Source of the DNA: Actinacidiphila paucisporea
GTDB lineage: Bacteria > Actinomycetota > Actinomycetes > Streptomycetales > Streptomycetaceae
Length of the DNA stretch: 64,000 bases
Direction: 5' to 3'
Assembly: GCF_900142575.1 (NCBI RefSeq)
Contig: NZ_FRBI01000012.1
Location: forward strand, 62,001-126,000
Shown here: piece by piece, positions 51,345 to 61,167 of the stretch
How the letters are laid out: each line of letters opens with the position of its first letter
Numbering within the stretch: position 1 is the first letter of the stretch
Notes under the pieces: model-generated
Databases searched by the model: none
Told to the model about the DNA's origin: nothing
What the model saw: only the letters and a program-made list of their open reading frames with translations
Position numbers and translations under genes: made by a program

Positions 51345-52124
51345 TCAGACGTCGAGGTCGACGACGACCGGGGCGTGGTCGGAGGCGCCCTTGCCCTTGC
51401 GCTCCTCGCGGTCGACATACGCGTCGGACACGGCCTTGGCGAACGGCCCGTTGCCGTACACCAGGTCGATGCGCATGCCGCGGTTCTTGGGGAAGCCGAG
51501 CTGGCGGTAGTCCCAGTAGGTGAACGGGTGGTCGTACTTCAGCGGGCGCGGGACCACATCGGTCAGGCCGGTGCCGCGCAGCGCGGCCAAGGCGTCCCGC
51601 TCCGGGGCGGTGACATGGGTGCTGCCCTCGAAGACCGAGATGTCCCAGACGTCCTGGTCGGTCGGCGCCACGTTGTAGTCGCCGAGGATCGCGAAGGGCA
51701 GCTCGGCCGCCGCGTCGTCGGCCACGGCGGCGCGCAGCGCCTCCAGCCACTGGAGCTTGTACGCGTAGTGCCCGTGGCCGACCTCGCGCCCGTTCGGCAC
51801 GTAGACCGACCACAGGCGGACCGGGCCGCAGGTCGCGGACACCGCCCGCGGCTCCTGCACCCCGTCGTAGGCGGGCCCGCCGGGCAGGCCCTTGACGATG
51901 TCGGTCAGGCCCACCCGGGAGATCAGCGCCACCCCGTTCCACCGCCCGTCGGCATTGACGGCCGCCTCGTACCCCAGCTCGCGCAGCTCGTCGTACGGGA
52001 ACTGCTCGTCCGTGCACTTGGTCTCCTGGACGCACAGGACGTCCGTGCCGCTGCTCTCCAGCCAGCCGAGCAGCCGGGGCAGCCGGGCGGTGATCGAGTT
52101 GATGTTCCAGGTCGCGATGCGCAT
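51345..52124 (-). CDS. xthA: Exodeoxyribonuclease III
   Basis: 259 residues, endonuclease/exonuclease/phosphatase fold. Motifs: ATWNINSITARLP, VQETKCTDEQFP (metal Glu), VYVPNGREVGHGHYAYKLQWL, LGDYNVAPTDQDVWD (Asp/Asn), FTYWDYRQLGFPKNRGMRIDL and the final SDHAPVVVDLDV histidine. It cleaves at abasic sites and trims 3' ends in base-excision repair. ATG at 52124 is chosen over the in-frame ATG at 52154, because the fold begins at MRIATWN. Confidence 0.93.
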   Translation of the reverse strand: MRIATWNINSITARLPRLLGWLESSGTDVLCVQETKCTDEQFPYDELRELGYEAAVNADGRWNGVALISRVGLTDIVKGLPGGPAYDGVQEPRAVSATCGPVRLWSVYVPNGREVGHGHYAYKLQWLEALRAAVADDAAAELPFAILGDYNVAPTDQDVWDISVFEGSTHVTAPERDALAALRGTGLTDVVPRPLKYDHPFTYWDYRQLGFPKNRGMRIDLVYGNGPFAKAVSDAYVDREERKGKGASDHAPVVVDLDV

Positions 52125-52175
52125 ACGGACCAACCTAGCGGCTGGGTCCGACAACGAGCCGCACGCCCTGACCGG

Positions 52176-52808
52176 TCAGGTCGCGGTGCCGTCGCCCGGC
52201 GCGAGCCGCAGGTGGTCGGCGCCGGTCAGGTTGGCCAGCTGCGTGTCGTACACCGGCCGGGCCAGGTCGGTCAGCAGCGCGTCGTGGATGTCGACGGCCC
52301 GCCGCGGCTTGACCTCGCGGACGTAGTCGATGACCTCGGAGAGCTTGTTCCAGGGCGCCATGACCGGCAGCAGCAGGGTGTCCACCGGGTAGCCGGGCAC
52401 GGTCAGGGCGTCCCCGGGGTGGAAGACGGCCCCGTCGACCAGGTAGCCGACGTTGGTGATCCGCGGCAGGTCGGGGTGGATGACGGCGTGCAGCTCGCCG
52501 TGCACCTGCACGTCGAAGCCGGCGGCGGTGAAGGTGTCGCCGTGTCCCACCGTGTGCACCCGGCCGGGGAAGGCCGCCGAGAGCTGCTCGGCGACGCTCG
52601 CCAGGGTCCACACCTCGGCCGCCGGGTTGGCTTCGAGAGCGGACCGCAGCCGGCCGGGGTCGAAGTGGTCGGCGTGCTCGTGGGTGACCAGGATGACGTC
52701 GGCGCCGTCCGCCGCGTCCTGCTCGCTGAAGGCACCCGGGTCGATGACGAGCGTCAGCCCGTCCTTCTCCATCCGGACGCAGGAGTGCCGTTTCTTGGTC
52801 AGCTTCAC
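52176..52808 (-). CDS. Metallo-beta-lactamase-fold hydrolase, UlaG-like
   Basis: 210 residues. The metal motif is VTHEHADHFDP (HxHxDH), with further His and Asp in VFHPGDAL and AVDIHDAL. It starts KLTKKRHSCVRMEKDGLTLVIDPGAF, as in UlaG-type metal-dependent hydrolases found throughout actinomycetes. Physiological substrate unknown. GTG at 52808 follows AGGGTGG. Codes on the same strand 51 nt before exonuclease III. Confidence 0.87.
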   Translation of the reverse strand: MKLTKKRHSCVRMEKDGLTLVIDPGAFSEQDAADGADVILVTHEHADHFDPGRLRSALEANPAAEVWTLASVAEQLSAAFPGRVHTVGHGDTFTAAGFDVQVHGELHAVIHPDLPRITNVGYLVDGAVFHPGDALTVPGYPVDTLLLPVMAPWNKLSEVIDYVREVKPRRAVDIHDALLTDLARPVYDTQLANLTGADHLRLAPGDGTAT

Positions 52809-52864
52809 TGGATTCCACCCTCGCGGTGCGCGTCGGTCGGACTCGGTGTCCAGGGGCCCGTCCC

Positions 52865-52880
52865 GCGCCCCTGGGGTGTG
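52865..52880. repeat. Dispersed GCGCCCCTGGGG element
   Basis: GCGCCCCTGGGGTGTG in the 122-bp gap between the UlaG-like and PcaDC-like genes. It shares its core with the copies at 551-565, 27371-27387 and 27523-27540. No gene lies in the gap. Confidence 0.5.
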
Positions 52881-52930
52881 CGTGGCTTCATGGGGCGCCG
52901 CGCGGGACGGCGGTGCCCTATTCCATCCTG

Positions 52931-54271
52931 CTACGGATGCCCGTTGGTCTCCTCCTCGACCACGGTGCGTGCCGCGGCCAGCGCGGCCCGTGCGGCCGGC
53001 AGCCCGCAGTAGACCGCGGTGTGCAGCAGCACCTCCTCGATCTCGGCCGGACTCAGGCCGATCCGCAGCGCGCCCCTGACGTGGTCGGCCAGCTCGGCGA
53101 GCTGGCCGGTCGCGGTCAGCGCGGTGAGCGTGACGCAGGCGCGGGTGCGCCGGTCCAGGCCGGGCCGCGCCCATATCTCGCCCCACGAGTAGCGGGTGGC
53201 GAAGGCGTCGAAGCCGCTGCCGAAGCCGTCGCCCGTGGTCAGCGGCCGGTCGGTGCCGGCGCTGTCGCCGATGACCTCGCTGCGGATGCGGGAGCCCTCG
53301 GCGAGCCGGTCGGGCGTCGCGGACGCCGGGATACGGGCCGGCGGGACGGGCGGGACCGGCGGCGGGGGCAGCGGCATCGCGGCGGGGCCGTGGTCCTGCC
53401 AGGCGGTGCCGAAGTGGGTGGCGAGCAGCTCGCCGACCGCGACCGGCTCCTCGACGGGCGCGAGGTGGCCCGTGGCGGGGACCACCGCGAGCCGCGAGTC
53501 GGGGATGCCGGCGACCAGCAGCCGGGCGTCGGCCGGCGGTGTCTCGGTGTCGTCGGCGCCGGCCACCACGAGGGTGGGCACGCCTATGCTGCCGAGCGAG
53601 TCGCGGATGTCGAAGGCCGCGAGCGCCTCGCAGGCGGCCACGTAGCAGGCCGGGTCGGTGCTGGCGACCATCTGCACGGCCCACTCGGTGATCGCCGGCT
53701 GGGTGGCCAGGAAGGCGTCGGTGAACCAGCGCTTGGGGCCGGACTGCGCGGTCCGGTCCAGGCCGTTGGCGCGGACCACGACACCGCGCTGCCGCCAGGT
53801 GTCGGCGGAGCCGAAGCGGGCGGCGGCCGACACCAGGGCGAGCGCGGCGACCCGGTCGGGCCGCAGCAGCGCCAGCCGGGCGCCGATGGCCGCGCCGAGC
53901 GCGCAGCCGGCGTAGCCGAAGGTGTCGATGCCCTCGTCGTCCAGGACGGCGAGCAGCCGCCGTGCCAGGTCGTCGACGGAGGACGCGGGCTCGGCGGGGG
54001 CGCCGCCGTGTCCTGGCAGCTCGTAGCGCAGCACCCGCCAGTTCGTGGCGAGCATCGGCAGCTGCCGGTCCCACATGTGCCAGGTCGCGCCGAGGGCGGG
54101 GCCCAGCACGAGCACGGGCGCGCCGTCCGGTCCGTCGAAGCGGTACTGCAGCGGAGGCGCTCCCGCGTACATGTCGTCCATGTCGTCGTAGTCGGCCATG
54201 CGGTCGTCCCGGGGGCCGGCCGCGTAGTCGGCTGCGGCGCCGAAGGGCGCGTCGGTCGTCAGCTCGCTCAT
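52931..54271 (-). CDS. PcaDC-like fusion: degenerate alpha/beta-hydrolase plus carboxymuconolactone decarboxylase
   Basis: 446 residues. Residues 40-290 are a 3-oxoadipate enol-lactonase-type hydrolase, and residues ~340-440 a CMD domain (YSWGEIWARPGLDRRTRACVTLTAL, ELADHVRGALRIGLSPAEIEEVLLHTAVYCG). A PPPPPVPPVPPARIP linker joins them. The hydrolase keeps its Asp (GADDTETPP) and His (ATGHLAPVE), but the nucleophile elbow is AGCALG with Ala124 where Ser is expected. An acidic 35-residue N-terminal tail is extra. No other beta-ketoadipate genes are near. The decarboxylase half looks intact, the lactonase half probably inactive. Confidence 0.82.
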   Translation of the reverse strand: MSELTTDAPFGAAADYAAGPRDDRMADYDDMDDMYAGAPPLQYRFDGPDGAPVLVLGPALGATWHMWDRQLPMLATNWRVLRYELPGHGGAPAEPASSVDDLARRLLAVLDDEGIDTFGYAGCALGAAIGARLALLRPDRVAALALVSAAARFGSADTWRQRGVVVRANGLDRTAQSGPKRWFTDAFLATQPAITEWAVQMVASTDPACYVAACEALAAFDIRDSLGSIGVPTLVVAGADDTETPPADARLLVAGIPDSRLAVVPATGHLAPVEEPVAVGELLATHFGTAWQDHGPAAMPLPPPPVPPVPPARIPASATPDRLAEGSRIRSEVIGDSAGTDRPLTTGDGFGSGFDAFATRYSWGEIWARPGLDRRTRACVTLTALTATGQLAELADHVRGALRIGLSPAEIEEVLLHTAVYCGLPAARAALAAARTVVEEETNGHP

Positions 54272-54305
54272 CGCTTCACGCTACCGACTCCTGAGGCCAC
54301 CCGGG

Positions 54306-54995
54306 TCACCCGCCCCCGAAGCCGTGCTGGAAGTTGACAGTGGAGACCACATAGACCACGGGCGTGTCGGCGTGCGTGAGGTCGACGGTGATGTCGTGGT
54401 CGGGCTTGTCCCCGGCCTGGTGGGAGGACATCCCGGCCCACTGGTGGTGGGGGATGTCGAAGTTCCAGCCGACCTGTGCCGACTGCTTCGGGCTGATCGC
54501 GACCTTGCCGTCGTGCAGCGCGGCCCTGCTGGTGCCGAGTTGGGCGAGGAAGGTGTCCAGGCCGCCCGCGCTGGTGGTGAACTGGCAGTAGAACTCGCTG
54601 GTGTCCCAGGAGTTGGTCTCCAGGTAGCCGTCGTGGACGGTGCCGTCGGGGATCGGCACCTGGTAGATGCGGCGCTGCAGCTCGCTGGGCACGACCCAGG
54701 TCAGATGCCGCGCGGCGGCCTGCTTCTGGACGTCCTGGCCGCTGTCGCGGCTCTGCGCGGCGGAGATGATCACATAGCCGAGCGGGACGAGCACCAGCAG
54801 CGGCACGATCGCCCAGCGCACCCAGCGGGGCAGGTCGCGCGGCACCGGCAGTGCGGGGTCGCCGTCGCCGCCCCGCCCGCCGCCGGGGCCGGAGTCCCCG
54901 GGCCCCTCGCCGTCGAGGCCGCCCGGCGCCGGCTCGGCGGCGGTGTCCTCGCCGGCATAGTGCGATACGGCCTCCCGCTCGGGGGTCGTCGTCAC
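54306..54995 (-). CDS. Membrane-anchored hypothetical protein
   Basis: 229 residues. A Gly/Asp-rich cytosolic tail (1-55) is followed by one helix (WAIVPLLVLVPLGYVIISAA) and an extracytoplasmic domain with ETNSWDTSEFYCQF, SPKQSAQVGWNFD and HDITVDLTHADTPVVYVVSTVNF. The family is unrecognised. GTG at 54995 follows AGGAGG and overlaps the ROK kinase stop by 4 nt. So it is the last gene of the sugar ABC/ROK operon, possibly an envelope partner of the transporter. Confidence 0.65.
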   Translation of the reverse strand: MTTTPEREAVSHYAGEDTAAEPAPGGLDGEGPGDSGPGGGRGGDGDPALPVPRDLPRWVRWAIVPLLVLVPLGYVIISAAQSRDSGQDVQKQAAARHLTWVVPSELQRRIYQVPIPDGTVHDGYLETNSWDTSEFYCQFTTSAGGLDTFLAQLGTSRAALHDGKVAISPKQSAQVGWNFDIPHHQWAGMSSHQAGDKPDHDITVDLTHADTPVVYVVSTVNFQHGFGGG

Positions 54996-56136
54996 GAGTC
55001 GGCCTCCTGGCGGCCGTAGATCCTGCCGTAGCGCTCGTAGCGCTCGACCCGGCGGCGGTTGGCGCGGCGGAAGCGGCGGGCGACCAGCCTGGCCAGGTCG
55101 GCGGCGCCGACCATGCCGGCCTCCGGGCCCAGTTCCGCCTTGGCGATCCTGGCCTCGGGGCGGTAGCCGCGGCCGGTCAGCGTGCGCCGGAAGGCGTCCC
55201 TCGCAGGGGCGATCAGCAGGTCGTCCGCCGCGCTGACGCCGCCGCCGATGACGAAGCACGACGGGTCGAGGGCGGCGGCCAGGTTGGCGATGCCGACGCC
55301 GAGCCACTGGCCGATGTCCTGGAAGAGCTCCACGCACATCGGGTCGCCGGCCCTGGCCAGTTCGGTGATCAGCGGCCCGGTGATGTCGCCGATGTGGCCG
55401 CCGACCCGGTCGATGATGCCGTACGCGACCGGCGATTCGGCGGCGGCCAGCTCGCGGGCCTCCCTGACCAGGGCGTTGCCGGAGCTGTACTGCTCCCAGC
55501 AGCCGCGGTTGCCGCAGGCGCAGCGGTGACCGCCGGGCACCACCTGCATGTGGCCGAACTCTCCGGCGACCCCGTAGCGGCCCCGCTTGACCTGGCCGTC
55601 CTCCAGGATGGCGCCGCCGATGCCGGTGCCCAGCGTGATCATCACCAGGTCGTCCTCGCCGCGGCCGGCGCCGAAGCGCCATTCGGCCCAGGCGGCGGTG
55701 TTGGCGTCGTTGTCGACCATGACCGGGACCAGCAGCCGCTCCGCGAGCCGTTCGCGCAGCGGTTCGTCGCGCCAGGACAGGTGCGGGGCGAAGAGGATGC
55801 GGGAGCGGTCGGCGTCCACCCAGCCGGCCGCGCCGATGCCGACCGCGTGCACGTCGTGCCGCTCCGACAGGTCGAGCACCAGCTCGACGATGGTGTCCTC
55901 GACGACCTTGGGGCTCTTGGACTTGTCGGGCGTCTCGGTGCGCAGCGTTTCGAGGATGGCCCCGTCGGCGTCCACCACCCCGGCCATGACCTTGGTGCCG
56001 CCGATGTCGATGCCGACGGTCGGCACCCGGGGCGCCGTCAGATGGCTGCGTCTCTCCCGGCGCTCGGCGCCGCTGACGTTGCGCCACACCGTCGCTCTGG
56101 CGGCGCTGCCGCGGTACACACGTTCACGATTGGCAC

Positions 56137-56140
<4 letters not shown>
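54992..56140 (-). CDS. ROK family sugar kinase (glucokinase-like)
   Basis: 382 residues. ATP motif [16 protein letters not shown], catalytic Asp in [30 protein letters not shown] and the ROK zinc motif [15 protein letters not shown]. No N-terminal HTH, so it is a kinase, not a repressor. The ~40-residue basic N-terminal extension is longer than in GlkA-type enzymes. A TTG start at 56140 is supported by GGAGACCCGCGC; the stop and start of the ABC gene overlap it. It should phosphorylate the incoming sugar, but inositol itself is not a usual ROK substrate. Confidence 0.87.
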
Positions 56141-57023
<883 letters not shown>

Positions 57024-57027
<4 letters not shown>

Positions 57028-58061
57028 GCGGTGGCCTCCGCCCGCTTGCGTACCCAGGCGTTGAGCAGGGTGGCGAGCAGCAGCATCGCCCCGAGGAAGA
57101 ACTTGAACCAGTCCGGATTCCACTGGGCGTAGACGATGCCCTTGCTGGTCATGCCGAAGATGAACGCGCCGACCGCGGACCCGACGGCGCTGCCGTAGCC
57201 GCCGGTCATCAGGCAGCCGCCGATCACGGCAGCGATGATGTAGAGGAACTCGTTGCCGACGCCCTCCCCCGACTGGACCACGTCGAAGGAGAACAGCAGG
57301 TGCTGGCCGGAGATCCAGGCGCAGAAGGCCACCGCCATGTAGAGCCCGACCTTGGTGCGGGCCACCGGGACGCCGACCGCGCGGGCCGCGCCGGCGTTGC
57401 CGCCGGCCGCGAAGATCCAGTTGCCCGCCCGGGTGCGCAGCAGCACCCAGGTGGCGACGGCGACCAGGCCGAGCCACCACGCGATCGTCACCTGGAGGTC
57501 GACCGAGCCGACGGTCCAGTGCGAGGCGAAGAGGTCGTGGGCGGCGGGGAAGCCCTCCATGTCGCCGATCGACTTGGTCGCCACCGTGCCGCTGATCAGC
57601 TTGGTCAGGCCCAGGTTCAGGCCGGTGAGCATCAGGAAGGTGCCCAGCGTGATGATGAAGCTGGGCAGCTTGGTGCGCACCAGCATGATCCCGTTGAAGG
57701 CGCCGAGCGCCAGCGTCACCAGCAGCGAGACGCCGACGCCGACCCAGACGTTCGCGGTCATCTGGAAGCTGAACATCGAGGAGACCAGCGCGGAGCTGGT
57801 CACCATCACGCCGGCCGACAGGTCGAACTCGCCGCCGATCATCAGCAGCGCCACCGGCACCGCCATGATCCCGATGGTGGACGAGGCGTACAGGACGGTG
57901 CCGAAGCTGGACCACTGCAGGAAGGGGTCGGCGGCGAAGGCGAAGAAGACGAAGACCGCCACGGCCCCGACGACCGCCCCCAGCTCCGGCCGCCCGAGCA
58001 GCCGCCGCGCCGTGGACCGCGGCGCCAGCCGCTCGTCCGCCACGGCCGCGAGGTCGCTCAT
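57024..58061 (-). CDS. CUT2-type sugar ABC permease (RbsC/XylH family)
   Basis: 345 residues, eight to ten helices. BPD_transp_2 hallmarks: [46 protein letters not shown], and [22 protein letters not shown] for ATPase contact. This class carries ribose, xylose, galactose and inositol. It overlaps both neighbours by 4 nt. Start ATG at 58061; the open frame runs on to 58532 inside the next gene. Confidence 0.9.
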
Positions 58062-59071
58062 CGGGTACCCCGCTTGGCGTACGACAGCAGCGCGTCGGCG
58101 TCGTCCTTGGTGACGATCTGCGGGCCGGTGAGCACGGCCTGGCCGCCGCCGAGGGTGTCCTTGTTGTAGCGGTCGAGCCACAGCAGGTCCACCGCCTCGT
58201 AGCCCTGGAGGTAGGGCTGCTGGTCGACGGCGAAGCCGATGGTGCCGTTCTTCAGCGACGTCGCGACCTGCGGGTTGAGGTCGAACGTGTCGATCTCGGC
58301 GCTGGAGCCCGACTGCTGCTTGGCCTTGGCCGCGGTGTCGGCGAAGGGCGCGCCGAGGGTGACCACGGAGTCGATCGACTTGTCGGACTGGAGCTTGGCC
58401 TGGATCGCGGACAGCACGTCGGGCATGTTGGTGCCGTTGACGTAGAGGTTGTCCATCCGGCCGTGGAATTTCTCCTTCGCGCCGGCGCAGCGCTGTTCGA
58501 GGCCGACGTTGCCCTGCTCGTGCAGGACGCACAGGGCGTGGTGCCTGCCGCGGGTGTTCAGCTCGTCACCAACCGCGTTGCCGGCGACGGTCTCGTCCTG
58601 GCCGATGTGGGTGAGCGCGCCGAACTCCTTGGACTGGGCGGCGCCGGAGTTGATGGTGATCACCGGTATGCCGGCGGCGACGGCCTTGGCGACGACCGCC
58701 TTCATCGCGTCGGGCTTGGCGAGGGTGACGACCAGGCCGTCGACATGGCTGTCGATGGCGGCCTGGACGAGCTGCGCCTGCTGGTCGCCCTGGTCGCTGC
58801 TGGAGTAGACGAACTTGATGTTGTCCTTCGCCGCGGCCTGCTCGGCACCGTTCTGGACGATGTCCCAGAAGGTGTCGCCGGCTCCCGAGTGGGTGACCAT
58901 GGCGAAGGTCCAGTGCGGTGTGTTCACGGCCGAGCCGTTCGCCGCGAGCTTCTTGGCCCGGTCCTCCGCGCGCTTGCCGCCGGTGCTGCTGCACCCGGCG
59001 AGGCCGGCCGCGCCGAGCACCACCGCCAGGAGTGCGCCCAGCGCCTTCGTTCCCGCCCTTGCCATCGCCAC
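58058..59071 (-). CDS. Sugar ABC transporter substrate-binding lipoprotein
   Basis: 337 residues. Lipobox GLAGC (Cys27) after a hydrophobic signal. The periplasmic-binding-protein type I fold shows [53 protein letters not shown] and [21 protein letters not shown] at 59071 is used because AAGG lies 9 nt upstream; the ATG two codons later is possible. Together with the GntR and iol genes next door it probably binds an inositol or related polyol. Confidence 0.88.
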   Translation of the reverse strand: MAMARAGTKALGALLAVVLGAAGLAGCSSTGGKRAEDRAKKLAANGSAVNTPHWTFAMVTHSGAGDTFWDIVQNGAEQAAAKDNIKFVYSSSDQGDQQAQLVQAAIDSHVDGLVVTLAKPDAMKAVVAKAVAAGIPVITINSGAAQSKEFGALTHIGQDETVAGNAVGDELNTRGRHHALCVLHEQGNVGLEQRCAGAKEKFHGRMDNLYVNGTNMPDVLSAIQAKLQSDKSIDSVVTLGAPFADTAAKAKQQSGSSAEIDTFDLNPQVATSLKNGTIGFAVDQQPYLQGYEAVDLLWLDRYNKDTLGGGQAVLTGPQIVTKDDADALLSYAKRGTR

Positions 59072-59141
59072 CGGGCCCTGCCTTTCCGTTCCGTTCGTGG
59101 TGCAGCCGTGAGGGAAGTGCTGCGAAAAGCTTCGAGCGACG

Positions 59142-59170
59142 ACCATCCCGGCGGGGCAAGTATCCGTCAA
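59142..59170 (-). promoter_or_regulatory. Possible promoter of the sugar ABC operon
   Basis: Minus-strand TTGACG (59170-59165), a 17-nt spacer and GATGGT (59147-59142), about 70 nt before the lipoprotein start, in the 159-bp gap after the GntR gene. Confidence 0.35.
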
Positions 59171-59187
59171 GGGCTACGGCAACCCTG

Positions 59188-59207
59188 CCGCCGGGGGGCT
59201 CCGGCGG
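59188..59207 (-). terminator. Hairpin after the GntR regulator
   Basis: CCGCCGG and CCGGCGG pair in a perfect 7-bp stem around a 6-nt loop, 23 nt after the regulator stop. Transcripts into the ABC operon may be reduced here. Confidence 0.4.
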
Positions 59208-59230
59208 GCTCGCGGCCTGCGGTATGCGGC

Positions 59231-60013
59231 TCAGCCGCGGACCAGCAGCCGGAATTCGAAGGTGTAGCGGGAGGCCCGGTAGACATGGGTGCCGTATTCG
59301 ACCGGCCGGCCGCGGTCGTCGTAGCTGACCCGCCGCATGGTGAGCAGCGCCGCCCCGGCGGGTTCGCCGAGCAGCCCGCACTCCTCGGCGGTGCCCGACC
59401 TTGCGCCGACGCTCTGCTGGGCGCTGTGCAGGGTGATGCCGTGCCGGCGCATCAGCGCGTACAGGCCGCTGCTCTCCAGCTCGCCGGTGGGCAGGTCGAG
59501 CAGGTCGCTGGGCAGGTAGTTGCACAGATACGCCATCGGTTCGCCGCGGGTCAGCCGCAGCCGGTGCACCACGGTGACCTGGCAGGACTCCGGCAGCCCG
59601 AGCGCGGCGGTGACCTCGGCGGGGGCGGGGCCGCGGGTGTTGTGCAGCACCCGGGTGGTGGGGTGCAGGCCGGCGGCGGCGAGGTCCTCGTAGAGGCTGC
59701 TCAGCGCCATCGGCCGGGCGACCCCGGTGTGCACGACCTGGGTGCCGACGCCCCGGCGGCGCACCAGCAGGCCCTTGTCGACCAGCAGCCTGATCGCCTG
59801 CCGGACGGTGGGGCGGGACAGGCCGAGCCGGGCGGCCAGCTCGATCTCGTTGCCGAGCAGGCTGCCAGGAGTGAGCGCACCGTCCTCGATGGCCGTCTCC
59901 AGCTGCCGGGCCAGCTGGAAGTACAGCGGTACGGGGCTCGCCCGGTCCACGGCGAGCCGCAGCTGTGCGGGCTCGTGCTTGGGCACGCTGGGAGCGTAGC
60001 GGGACGGCATCAT
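59231..60013 (-). CDS. GntR/HutC family regulator, candidate iol repressor
   Basis: 260 residues. The winged HTH has GNEIELAARLGLSRPTVRQAIRLLVDKGLLVRRRGVGT and PLYFQLARQLETAIEDGALTPG before it. The C-terminal UTRA domain (TTRVLHNTRG, RLRLTRGEPMAYLCNYLP, RVSYDDRGRPVEYGTHVYRASRYTFEF) binds the effector. It lies between the leftward ABC operon and the rightward iol operon, with a palindrome in front of both. AAGGA precedes ATG at 60013. An inositol-derived effector is likely but unproven. Confidence 0.88.
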   Translation of the reverse strand: MMPSRYAPSVPKHEPAQLRLAVDRASPVPLYFQLARQLETAIEDGALTPGSLLGNEIELAARLGLSRPTVRQAIRLLVDKGLLVRRRGVGTQVVHTGVARPMALSSLYEDLAAAGLHPTTRVLHNTRGPAPAEVTAALGLPESCQVTVVHRLRLTRGEPMAYLCNYLPSDLLDLPTGELESSGLYALMRRHGITLHSAQQSVGARSGTAEECGLLGEPAGAALLTMRRVSYDDRGRPVEYGTHVYRASRYTFEFRLLVRG

Positions 60014-60027
60014 GACGGGAAGTCCTT

Positions 60028-60073
60028 ATGTCCGGACATTGCGTTGACACGGGTGCGGGTGACGCGGGAGGTT
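60028..60073 (+). promoter_or_regulatory. Operator and promoter between gntR and iolG
   Basis: ATGTCCGGACAT at 60028-60039 is a perfect 12-bp palindrome, 15 bp before the regulator start. Four bases on, TTGACA (60044-60049) is a perfect -35 with GAGGTT (60068-60073) 18 nt downstream, reading into iolG. A repressor on the palindrome could control both directions. Confidence 0.6.
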
Positions 60074-60126
60074 GGGACGGCGCGGACAGCCGTCACGACT
60101 CCTCTTCCGAAGGGGCAGGAGCAGGT

Positions 60127-61167
60127 ATGCGGATCGGACTCATCGGCGCGGGACGGATCGGCACCTTCCACGCCGGGACGCTGCGGGAGCACCCCGACGT
60201 CGGCGAGCTGCTGGTCGCGGACGCGGACCCGGCCCGCTCGCGGCAGGTCGCGGCCGGGCACGGGGGCCGGGCCATGCCGGTCGAGCAGGTCTTCGCGGCC
60301 CGTCCCGACGCGCTGGTCATCGCCTCGGCGACGGCCGCGCACGCGGGCCTGATCGCCAGGGCGGCCCAGGCCGGGGTGCCGGCCTTCTGCGAGAAGCCGA
60401 TCGCCGTGGACCTCGCGGGCACGATCGCCGCGCTGGACGCGGCGGAGGGCCGGGACGCGGTGCTGCAGATCGGCTTCCAGCGCCGCTTCGACCCCGGTTA
60501 CGCCGCCGCCCGGCAGGCGGTCGCCGCCGGGCGGCTCGGCCGGCTGCACACCGTGCGCACCGTCAGCTCCGACCCGGCGCCGCCGCCGGCCGCGTACGTC
60601 CCGCTGTCCGGCGGGCTCTACCGGGACTGCCTGATCCACGACTTCGACATCCTGCGCTGGGTCACCGGCCGGGCGGTGACGGAGGTGTACGCGGCGGGCG
60701 CGAACGTCGGCGCCGACTTCTTCCGGGCGGCGGGCGACGCGGACACCGCGGCGGTACTTCTCACCCTGGAGGGCGGGGTGCTGGCCACCGCGACGGCGAC
60801 GCGGTACAACGCGGCCGGGTACGACGTGCGGATGGAGCTGGCGGGCACCGACGACCAGATCGCGGTCGGCGTCGCCCCCCGGACGCCGCTGACCTCGGTG
60901 GAGCCGGGCGCCGCCCCGCCGCGTACGCCCTGGTCGGGCTTCCTCGACCGGTTCGGCTCGGCCTACCGGGCCGAAATGGACACCTTCCTGCGCGTCGCGC
61001 GCGGGGTCGAGGCCAATCCCTGCGAGGGTCGGGACGCGCTGCGGGCCCTGCTGGTCGCGGAGGCCTGCGAGATCTCCCGGCGCGAGCGGCGCCCGGTGCC
61101 GGTCGCCGAGGTCGAGGCGGCCGCGCGGGCCTGCCACGGCGGCGCGCGGAAGGGAGTGGTGGCGTGA
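60127..61167 (+). CDS. iolG: Inositol 2-dehydrogenase, Gfo/Idh/MocA family
   Basis: 346 residues. NAD site IGLIGAGRIGTFHAGTL, catalytic Lys in FCEKPIAVDLAG, and DCLIHDFDILRWVTG with the active-site Asp/His. It oxidises myo-inositol to 2-keto-myo-inositol. AGGAG precedes the ATG. The downstream gene overlaps by 4 nt (GTGA). Identity as IolG rather than another sugar dehydrogenase rests on its place before iolE, iolC and iolB. Confidence 0.88.
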   Translation: MRIGLIGAGRIGTFHAGTLREHPDVGELLVADADPARSRQVAAGHGGRAMPVEQVFAARPDALVIASATAAHAGLIARAAQAGVPAFCEKPIAVDLAGTIAALDAAEGRDAVLQIGFQRRFDPGYAAARQAVAAGRLGRLHTVRTVSSDPAPPPAAYVPLSGGLYRDCLIHDFDILRWVTGRAVTEVYAAGANVGADFFRAAGDADTAAVLLTLEGGVLATATATRYNAAGYDVRMELAGTDDQIAVGVAPRTPLTSVEPGAAPPRTPWSGFLDRFGSAYRAEMDTFLRVARGVEANPCEGRDALRALLVAEACEISRRERRPVPVAEVEAAARACHGGARKGVVA

